Translations under genes and position numbers: made by a program
Source of the DNA: Tannerellaceae bacterium
GTDB taxonomy: Bacteria; Bacteroidota; Bacteroidia; Bacteroidales; Tannerellaceae
Length of the DNA stretch: 7,608 nt
Assembly: GCA_020860805.1 (NCBI GenBank)
Contig: JAJBTP010000115.1
Span: 1 to 7,608, forward strand
Direction: 5' to 3'
In this document: positions 1-5,156 of the stretch, piece by piece
Layout: every line of letters begins with the position of its first letter
Numbering within the stretch: position 1 is the stretch's first letter
The notes under the pieces: generated by a model
Told to the model about the DNA's origin: nothing
Database searches by the model: none
The model's input: the letters and a program-made list of their open reading frames with translations, nothing else

Positions 1-136
1 GTTCAATAAATCACGGGCTTTGGATGAAGGTAAATTCCAGGGATTAGCAATTGATATGGATAACCAGCCTGAGTTGACAGACGAACGGATTCAGCAGTGG
101 GTAAAACAGCTGAAGAATGAATTTTTTATTAATTGA
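1..136 (+). CDS. fldA: Flavodoxin, long-chain type (C-terminal fragment, 5' end off window)
   Basis: Only the last 44 codons are present, read from base 2 to a TGA at 134-136. The peptide contains GLAIDMDNQPELTDERI followed by QQWVKQLKNEF. This matches the C-terminal signature of long-chain flavodoxins (G-L-[AP]-[LI]-D-x-[DV]-N-Q, then LT-x-[ER]-RI-x-x-W-x-x-x-L). Flavodoxins are small cytoplasmic electron carriers with non-covalent FMN. The FMN-binding P-loop and tyrosine/tryptophan loops lie upstream of the window and cannot be checked. The following nitroreductase gene starts 13 bases after this stop, or overlaps it by 20 bases if an earlier ATG is used, so the two are probably co-transcribed. 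Family assignment is from recall of the C-terminal consensus over a short peptide, but the match is specific. Confidence 0.75.
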   Translation, partial: FNKSRALDEGKFQGLAIDMDNQPELTDERIQQWVKQLKNEFFIN

Positions 137-149
137 TGTATATAGGAAA

Positions 150-704
150 ATGGATTCAATTAAATCGGATTTACTAAATACACCGGGTTTACAAACCATT
201 TTTTCACGTAAAAGTATACGTGCTTTCACCGATGAACCGGTAGAAAAAGAAATGGTTGACATACTACTGAGAGCCGGGATGGCAGCACCAAGTGCTGTCA
301 ACCAACAGCCATGGGCGTTTATTGTAATTGATGACAGAACTATTTTAAATCAGTTAAGTGAAGAACTTCCTTTTGCTAAAATGGTTGCCAAAGCTCCGTT
401 AGCAATTGTAGTCTGTGGTGATCCGGATAAATCTATCTACGGTAAAGAATTCTGGATACAGGACTGTTCTGCTGCTTCCGAGAATATTCTCCTGGCTGCA
501 GAAGCACTGGGATTAGGTGCCGTATGGACTTCTACTTATCCGGATACGGAACGTATTCAGACTGTAAGAAAGATTCTTCACTTACCTGAAAATATATTTC
601 CATTAAATCTGATTCCGGTAGGCCACCCGAAAAATGAACATGCTCCGAAAAATAAATTCCGGACAAACAACATTCACAGGAACAGGTGGCATACACCGGA
701 ATAA
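150..704 (+). CDS. Nitroreductase family protein (FMN-dependent NAD(P)H oxidoreductase)
   Basis: This is a 184-residue protein of the small single-domain nitroreductase superfamily: cytoplasmic homodimers that use FMN to reduce nitroaromatics, quinones or related electron acceptors from NAD(P)H. The physiological substrate cannot be read from sequence. Family landmarks are visible in order. R20-x-S22-x-R24 in SRKSIRAF contacts the FMN phosphate, A46-P47-S48 leads to N51-QQPW at residues 46-55, and a GLGAVWTS segment follows at 121-128, then VGHPKN near 157-162. Length is typical for the subfamily. I chose the ATG at 150 because the RKSIRAF motif then falls near residue 20 as usual. An in-frame ATG at 117 would add 11 residues and overlap the flavodoxin stop. 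No strong Shine-Dalgarno is present at either. The gene follows flavodoxin and converges with the hydrolase gene, leaving only 5 bases between stops. Confidence 0.9.
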   Translation: MDSIKSDLLNTPGLQTIFSRKSIRAFTDEPVEKEMVDILLRAGMAAPSAVNQQPWAFIVIDDRTILNQLSEELPFAKMVAKAPLAIVVCGDPDKSIYGKEFWIQDCSAASENILLAAEALGLGAVWTSTYPDTERIQTVRKILHLPENIFPLNLIPVGHPKNEHAPKNKFRTNNIHRNRWHTPE

Positions 705-709
705 CCGTA

Positions 710-1345
710 TCAGAATGGTATCAGAAAAGAGAGAATATCCGAACGTGACATAGCACCGGGATTTATCCCGGGCTCACCTTCGGGAACAGGTATCCCTAAT
801 TTATCAAACCATTCTATCCAGCCTTTTGTATATTCCCCTGTTTTCAACGATTTAAACGTCATTTCATTTAACGGAAAAACAGCCTCTCCTCCATTTGCCC
901 GCCGGAAGATTTCATATATCAATTCGGAACAATAATAGGAATCATTAGATAAATCAAATGCATAGTTATATTTCCTGCCTATTAATTTCATTCCCTCCTG
1001 TAGTGCTTCCGGAATTAAAGACTGATACCGTTCCTGTATTCTACCTACTACAGATATAGGATAACACGCTTTGTTGGATGTAGGATAAAGATATTCCTCC
1101 AAAGGAGTTAAGGTTACTTCCGGTATGGTAGCTTGCAACACAAAGATTTCATCATTTTCATCGATGTAAATCATACCTACATGCGTAAAATTATACCCAT
1201 CCATACTCGTTGTTACTTGTTTTATGGTATCATCCGTTTCTCCCGGACATGCCTCCTGAAATATTAAATCACCGTTTTGTAACTGGATTCCATACGTTGT
1301 ATATGTAACCGCAAGCATACAGGTTAAAAATAAGATTAGTTTCAT
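710..1345 (-). CDS. Exported YiiX/YebB-like permuted NlpC/P60 cysteine hydrolase
   Basis: This 211-residue protein has a short Sec-type signal peptide (K2, hydrophobic LILFLTCMLAV, probable cleavage around residues 19-20). The mature part shows the circularly permuted papain-like order of the YiiX/YebB family. An early G25-D26-L-I-F motif comes first, then the catalytic histidine in T54-H55-V-G-M, then the catalytic cysteine late in YYC139SELIYE. This is the reverse of ordinary NlpC/P60, where Cys comes first. Family members are thought to cleave amide bonds, either in peptidoglycan peptides or acyl/peptidyl substrates; the real substrate here is unknown. The protein should be periplasmic or surface-exposed. 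It starts 14 bases after the stop of the TonB-dependent receptor on the same strand, which implies one transcript. Its stop is 5 bases from the convergent nitroreductase stop. A 9-bp direct repeat (GTATCAGAA at 707-715 and 718-726) spans its last codons. Confidence 0.85.
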   Translation of the reverse strand: MKLILFLTCMLAVTYTTYGIQLQNGDLIFQEACPGETDDTIKQVTTSMDGYNFTHVGMIYIDENDEIFVLQATIPEVTLTPLEEYLYPTSNKACYPISVVGRIQERYQSLIPEALQEGMKLIGRKYNYAFDLSNDSYYCSELIYEIFRRANGGEAVFPLNEMTFKSLKTGEYTKGWIEWFDKLGIPVPEGEPGINPGAMSRSDILSFLIPF

Positions 1346-1359
1346 AAGATTATGATAGT

Positions 1360-3384
1360 TTATTTTAATGTATAGGTTATGCCTCCTGTTAGCCAGAAGC
1401 CTGCCTGAGGGATATTTCCTAAATCAAAATAATGAGTATTATAAAGATTATTAAGTGTCAGGTTTAACCCGATATCTTTGTGTCTATAATTTAGTTTTAC
1501 ATCTAAAGTCGAAAAACCACGATAGGGCCGGAACTTTTTTGTATCTACATTATCTTCATAGTATTTATAATTACCAATTCTTTTCTGAAACCGGAAATAC
1601 CAGTCCATTGTAAAATCAGAAAATAACTGATGATTTATTTTGACCGTAAATTTATCTCTCAGGTACTTAAGGGAATATAAGGTTTCAAGTCCCTGCGTAT
1701 CGGTAGATTGATGCATACGGGTATAATCCAGGGCCAAAGCAGATGATTCCCCTAAGACAGGTATCCAATTATATAAATGAAACTTAACGCCCATTTCTAC
1801 TCCACGGGTATCTATCTCGGTGAGATTCCAAGATTTGGATTTATCATCTTCTTCATTATATACCCAATCGATGATATTTCGTCCCCATAGCATAAATCCG
1901 GTCAGGTAGGCACTTATGTTATCTTTCCGGTACTTAATTCCCAATTCCCAGGCCTGAGAATTTTCAGGCTGTAAACCTTCATTTCCTTCGTGGGTTTCCG
2001 TGGTATAATACAGATCGGTAAAAGAAGGCATCCGGGTAGATTTAGTCCATGAAGTATAAAGTTTTATTTCATCCAGAGGACGATAACTAAGATTCAGAGA
2101 TGGATAAAAACGATATTTATTCTTTAATAAAGTGTTATGATTCATCAAAGCTCCGGCTGAAAGCATCACCTGATGCCATCTGGCTGTATGTTCCAGCGCT
2201 ACACTGGTATTTATCCGGTCATCATACTGTGTATATTTTCTATGAGGCTGTACCATTTCTTTCCCTAATACAGTACTCATAATATCTTCTTTACGAAATT
2301 CCCCTCCCAGGCTGGTTGTTCCCCAAAAGGAAGTATAGGTAAAAATAAGATTCCCTCCATACGTATCATTGCGATGATAATTACGTCCGTATGTATCCCC
2401 CCTTATTAAATCAAACTGATCATGATGTCTGTTCCAGTAAAGTATCGGAATAATTTTCAGTTTAGTACCAAATTCACCTTTCACTGAACCTACATAGGAA
2501 CTGGTATGCTCATATTGATTAGGCCAGGCTGCGGTATAAAAAGTATTAGCCCCATACTTTTTATCATTATATCCCAGATTGATATCCAGTTTGTTCGCAT
2601 CCGGTAAATTCAGCCGGGTCTGCCAGAATAGATTGTAGATATCATAATCACTGTTAGCGATATAACCTGTAGATGATTTATATCCTGCAGAGAGAGAATG
2701 AGAAGCCATTCCGGTCTGTGTTGTTCCCCGGACCTCGAGATCACGCAAATTATGCATACCAGCCCCGATATGGGTATACAAACGCGTATCAGCATGTTTT
2801 TTAGTAATAATATTTATACCTCCGGCAAAAGCACTGGAACCATAAACCAAAGCAGATGGACCATGAATAATTTCAATACGTTCAATGTCAAAAAGATTAA
2901 CCGGAAGGTCAAAACTGTAATGCCCGGTCTGGGCGTTGGTGAGGTTTACTCCATTCAGTAAAATAGCGGTTTGGTCGAAAGTTCCTCCTCTGATAGAGAT
3001 GTCGGCTTGTACACCGTGTCCGCCTCGTTGTAAAATATCAACAGTAGCGGAATAAACTAATAAATCCTGAATACTCCGGACGGGAGCTCGCTGAATGTCT
3101 TCTTTTGTGATTACTGTTATCAGCTTAGCCGATTGATTCAAGGGGGTTTCAATACGTGCTGCTGAAACCATTACCTCTTCAAGTTCCTGTTCCAGGACTT
3201 TCTGTTGCTGTTCACCCCCGGCATTTTGGGCAGAAGCAGAAGATACATACATAGCTGTTAAAACACAGCCCATTACCACACCGATATTTACTACACGGCG
3301 TAAACTACAAAAGGCTCCGTACTTCTTTCGTGTAAACCGTTTAAAACGGTAGACGGACAGCCTGTTTAATTGTTTTTGTTTCAT
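1360..3384 (-). CDS. TonB-dependent outer-membrane receptor, BtuB-like
   Basis: This 674-residue receptor has a plug at about residues 83-195 and a 22-strand-type barrel to the end. The plug contains VITKEDIQRAP, SIQDLL, the ADISIRGG core, the LLNGVNL segment, RIEIIHGPSALVYGSSAF and GGINIITKK, all classic plug motifs. A TonB-box-like EEVMVSAAR lies at about 69-77, and there is no N-terminal carboxypeptidase-like domain. The N-terminus is unusual. About 30 basic/aromatic residues (RLSVYRFKRFTRKK, then SLRRVVNIGVV) precede the hydrophobic stretch and a likely cleavage after SASA (near 52). This extended leader is familiar from BtuB-type cobalamin receptors of Bacteroides, so a corrinoid ligand is plausible but inferred; iron complexes or other ligands are possible. 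I prefer the ATG at 3384 over the one at 3432, because the predicted -7 promoter box (3418-3411) falls inside the longer version. The barrel ends in TYTLK rather than the common terminal aromatic residue. It is followed by the hydrolase gene as an operon. Confidence 0.92.
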   Translation of the reverse strand: MKQKQLNRLSVYRFKRFTRKKYGAFCSLRRVVNIGVVMGCVLTAMYVSSASAQNAGGEQQQKVLEQELEEVMVSAARIETPLNQSAKLITVITKEDIQRAPVRSIQDLLVYSATVDILQRGGHGVQADISIRGGTFDQTAILLNGVNLTNAQTGHYSFDLPVNLFDIERIEIIHGPSALVYGSSAFAGGINIITKKHADTRLYTHIGAGMHNLRDLEVRGTTQTGMASHSLSAGYKSSTGYIANSDYDIYNLFWQTRLNLPDANKLDINLGYNDKKYGANTFYTAAWPNQYEHTSSYVGSVKGEFGTKLKIIPILYWNRHHDQFDLIRGDTYGRNYHRNDTYGGNLIFTYTSFWGTTSLGGEFRKEDIMSTVLGKEMVQPHRKYTQYDDRINTSVALEHTARWHQVMLSAGALMNHNTLLKNKYRFYPSLNLSYRPLDEIKLYTSWTKSTRMPSFTDLYYTTETHEGNEGLQPENSQAWELGIKYRKDNISAYLTGFMLWGRNIIDWVYNEEDDKSKSWNLTEIDTRGVEMGVKFHLYNWIPVLGESSALALDYTRMHQSTDTQGLETLYSLKYLRDKFTVKINHQLFSDFTMDWYFRFQKRIGNYKYYEDNVDTKKFRPYRGFSTLDVKLNYRHKDIGLNLTLNNLYNTHYFDLGNIPQAGFWLTGGITYTLK

Positions 3385-3410
3385 TTGTAATAAAGTTAAA
3401 ATTATCATGA

Positions 3411-3418
3411 CAAAAGTA
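3411..3418 (-). promoter_or_regulatory. Predicted Bacteroidetes -7 promoter box for the TonB receptor operon
   Basis: Read on the minus strand the bases are TACTTTTG, an exact match to the Bacteroidetes primary-sigma -7 motif TAnnTTTG. Transcription would begin near 3405, giving a leader of about 20 bases before the ATG at 3384. A TTG that could serve as the -33 element lies on the minus strand at 3437-3435, with a 16-base spacer that is a little shorter than the usual 19-21. This box supports the shorter receptor start. Confidence 0.5.
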
Positions 3419-3420
3419 AT

Positions 3421-3428
3421 TATATTTG
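3421..3428 (+). promoter_or_regulatory. Predicted Bacteroidetes -7 promoter box for the oxidoreductase gene
   Basis: The bases TATATTTG match TAnnTTTG exactly. A transcript would start near 3434-3435 with a leader of about 17 bases before the ATG at 3452. No convincing TTTG -33 element is seen 19-21 bases upstream, so the promoter may need an activator or be weak. It is back-to-back with the box for the receptor operon, only 2 bases apart. Confidence 0.5.
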
Positions 3429-3451
3429 TCAAAACAATTTAAAAACAGACC

Positions 3452-4558
3452 ATGAATAGAATAGCCGGAATTGTCGCTTTGACATGTTGTTTATTAATGA
3501 CATTTACAGTAGTTAAAATGAATGCACAGGAAAAAAATCCTTTACGCCTGGGAGTTGCCGGGGTATCTCACGGACATGTATGGGAAGTTGTAAGCCGTAT
3601 CGGACGGGGTGATTTCATCGTTGTTGGAGTTTCTGAAAAAGATGACGCTTTACGCATGCAGAATGCACTCACAGGAAAAGTGGATGCATCCCTCTTTTAT
3701 GCTGATTTGGAAGAGATGCTCGATAAAACAAAGCCTGAAGCGGTTATCGTATATGAATCTATTTATGACCACTTACGCGTAGTAGAAGCATGTGCTCCCC
3801 GTGGGATTCATGTGATGGTTGAAAAACCACTGGCGGTTAACAATGAACATGCCAGAAAAATGGCTGATTTAGCGAGTCAATATGGTATTCAATTACTTAC
3901 TAATTACGAAACTACCTGGTATGATACAAATCATGAAGCATTTCGCCTTATCCGGGAAGGAGCTATCGGTGAAATCGTGCGTATGAATGTATATGATGGT
4001 CATGAAGGCCCTATAGAAATAGGATGTGGAAAAGAATTTACTGATTGGCTGACTGACCCTGTTTTAAATGGCGGAGGAGCTGTAATTGACTTTGGTTGTT
4101 ATGGAGCTAATTTATCTACATGGCTTTTTAACGGAGAAAAACCGGAAAGCGTATATGCAGTCCTTCAACAACAGAAACCGGACTTGTATCCCAAGGTAGA
4201 TGATGATGCTACGATTGTTTTAAAATACCCGAAAGCAACGATACAAATTATGGCTTCCTGGAACTGGCCTAAAGGAAGAAAAGATATGCATATCTATGGT
4301 AGCCAAGGCTATATTTACCAGAATACAGCAAAAGATATGCATGTTTATAAAGAAGGAAAAGAAAGTAATCCGGTTCCCCCTGAATTACAGGCTCCTTACA
4401 ATGATGCATTCTATTTACTGAAGGCCGTTATACGGAATGAAATTACACTGCCACCTTTTGATTTATCTGCATTGGACAATAATCTCATTGTAGTTGAAAT
4501 TCTTCAGGCCGCGATAGAAAGTGCCCGTACAGGTCAACCGGTATACTTAACAAAGTAG
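3452..4558 (+). CDS. Exported Gfo/Idh/MocA-family oxidoreductase
   Basis: The protein has 368 residues. Residues 1-26 form a Sec-type signal peptide (R3, hydrophobic core to about residue 21, likely cleavage after MNAQ at 26), without a twin-arginine motif. The mature N-terminus is a Rossmann fold starting with LGVAGVSHGH (33-42), followed by an acidic residue region VGVSEKD, then the family signature VEKPLAV with E124-K125-P126, whose lysine is part of the active site. The C-terminal α/β domain carries NGGGAVIDFGCYGAN (206-220), a D213-xxx-Y217 arrangement like that of glucose-fructose oxidoreductase relatives. The family uses NAD(P) to oxidise or reduce sugars, cyclitols or similar polyols, or to cleave glycosides; the substrate here is unknown. 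Cofactor would have to be carried tightly bound or acquired outside the cytoplasm. The gene diverges from the TonB receptor operon and ends in a shared terminator. Confidence 0.92.
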   Translation: MNRIAGIVALTCCLLMTFTVVKMNAQEKNPLRLGVAGVSHGHVWEVVSRIGRGDFIVVGVSEKDDALRMQNALTGKVDASLFYADLEEMLDKTKPEAVIVYESIYDHLRVVEACAPRGIHVMVEKPLAVNNEHARKMADLASQYGIQLLTNYETTWYDTNHEAFRLIREGAIGEIVRMNVYDGHEGPIEIGCGKEFTDWLTDPVLNGGGAVIDFGCYGANLSTWLFNGEKPESVYAVLQQQKPDLYPKVDDDATIVLKYPKATIQIMASWNWPKGRKDMHIYGSQGYIYQNTAKDMHVYKEGKESNPVPPELQAPYNDAFYLLKAVIRNEITLPPFDLSALDNNLIVVEILQAAIESARTGQPVYLTK

Positions 4559-4590
4559 AAAAATCCTTTACTTCTTGTTTTCTACTTTTT
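4552..4590. terminator. Predicted bidirectional intrinsic terminator between convergent genes
   Basis: A perfect 11-bp inverted repeat is present: AAAGTAGAAAA (4552-4562) and TTTTCTACTTT (4578-4588), with a 15-base loop. On the plus strand the stem runs into TTTTT (4586-4590). On the minus strand it continues as TTTGTTAAG. It contains the TAG stop of the oxidoreductase (4556-4558), and its loop holds the TAA stop of the DUF4833 gene (4570-4568). The stem is AT-rich, with only 3 G-C pairs, so its strength is uncertain, but its position between convergent genes fits termination in both directions. Confidence 0.6.
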
Positions 4591-5068
4591 CATACACAAG
4601 TTTTCCTGTATCCGGAGTTTTCCCGAAGAGTTCTATATATTCTACCGCAAGGGAATTTCCGGATTTAGCCTGTACATATAATTTTTCCAGTATAGCTGTG
4701 TGATTATCTATCTGAATGGTACATACATATTTACCATTCAGATATTGAACTGTAATAACCCGGCCGGGATAAGCTGTTAAGGTAAACTCACTTTGGTCCT
4801 CTCCCTGAGAAATAAGTTTATAGCCATAAGCAAATTTTTTCTCTATCGCAGATAATCCATTCACCTGTCCGGCCTTCTCTTCCTGGTTTACCCAGTAAAT
4901 ATCCAACGGCTTATTAGTATTCAGTTTGGTATCTATCAGATTCACATCATAACATACCAGATTCCGGTTTTTACTTCGTTCGATATGGAAGAGTCTATCC
5001 TCAGACTCTACCCCTTTTTGTTGTCCCCAAACAGAAAAAGGAATAATCAGCTTGATGAGTACTATCAA
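4568..5068 (-). CDS. Secreted DUF4833-family protein, start codon uncertain
   Basis: I recognise the conserved block RLFHIERSKNRNLVCYDVN (25-43), then KPLDIYWV, then KKFAYGYK (77-84), as features of the DUF4833 family. These are small exported proteins of unknown function found in Bacteroidetes and some Proteobacteria. The mature portion is predicted to be mostly β-strand. The N-terminus is hydrophobic (LIVLIKLIIPFSVWG, cleavage probably before QQ), so the protein is exported. The coordinates use a TTG at 5068-5066 as start. However, the frame stays open upstream and encodes KETKKGITG, a natural positively charged n-region, with no in-frame ATG. Possible real starts are an ATT at 5098-5096, or an out-of-frame ATG at 5111-5109 that would join this frame if one base were removed. 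It lies 88 bases downstream of poxB on the same strand and may be read with it or from its own predicted promoter. Confidence 0.75.
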   Translation of the reverse strand: MIVLIKLIIPFSVWGQQKGVESEDRLFHIERSKNRNLVCYDVNLIDTKLNTNKPLDIYWVNQEEKAGQVNGLSAIEKKFAYGYKLISQGEDQSEFTLTAYPGRVITVQYLNGKYVCTIQIDNHTAILEKLYVQAKSGNSLAVEYIELFGKTPDTGKLVYEKVENKK

Positions 5069-5136
5069 CCCGGTTATTCCTTTTTTCGTCTCTTTAATTA
5101 TTTTGTCCCATCCTGATTTATTATTCCATTGCAGGA

Positions 5137-5144
5137 CAAAGATA
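5137..5144 (-). promoter_or_regulatory. Predicted -7 promoter box upstream of the DUF4833 gene
   Basis: The minus strand reads TATCTTTG, an exact TAnnTTTG match, placing transcription start near 5131-5130. The leader would be about 20 bases to the out-of-frame ATG at 5111, 32 to the ATT at 5098, or about 62 to the TTG at 5068. No clear TTTG is seen at the -33 position; the upstream bases are T-rich. It could allow this gene to be expressed apart from poxB. Confidence 0.4.
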
Positions 5145-5156
5145 AAAAGTAGAAAC

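Larger units (their letters stand above)
3408..3431. repeat. 24-bp near-palindrome in the divergent promoter region
   Basis: The arms TGACAAA (3408-3414) and TTTGTCA (3425-3431) are perfectly inverted, and the centre TAATTA (3417-3422) is also self-complementary. In all, 10 of 12 base pairs match. The palindrome contains both predicted -7 boxes, so part of the symmetry comes simply from two facing TTTG elements. The extra TGA/TCA at the ends and the palindromic centre go beyond that and would suit a dimeric regulator acting on both directions. No regulator gene is adjacent. Confidence 0.55.

Noticed and set aside
117..149. Upstream ATG for the nitroreductase
   Set aside because: It overlaps the flavodoxin stop, adds residues outside the family's usual N-terminus, and shows no better ribosome-binding site; kept only as an alternative.
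707..726. 9-bp direct repeat GTATCAGAA x2 at the convergent gene junction
   Set aside because: Only two copies with an 11-base period, partly coding for the hydrolase C-terminus; no flanking signs of an insertion or recombination site.
756..771. GC-rich perfect inverted repeat CCGGGAT/ATCCCGG about 50 bases after the nitroreductase stop, a candidate terminator
   Set aside because: It has a 2-base loop, no T-tract on either side, and lies inside the hydrolase coding sequence, where it encodes PGINPG; the codon content explains it.
2100..2961. Open frames on the plus strand inside the receptor gene
   Set aside because: They are antisense to a well-supported coding region, are short, and show no recognisable protein features.
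3382..3432. Longer receptor start at 3432 adding 16 hydrophobic residues
   Set aside because: It would place the predicted -7 box inside the gene, and the ATG at 3384 gives the expected N-terminus for this receptor class.
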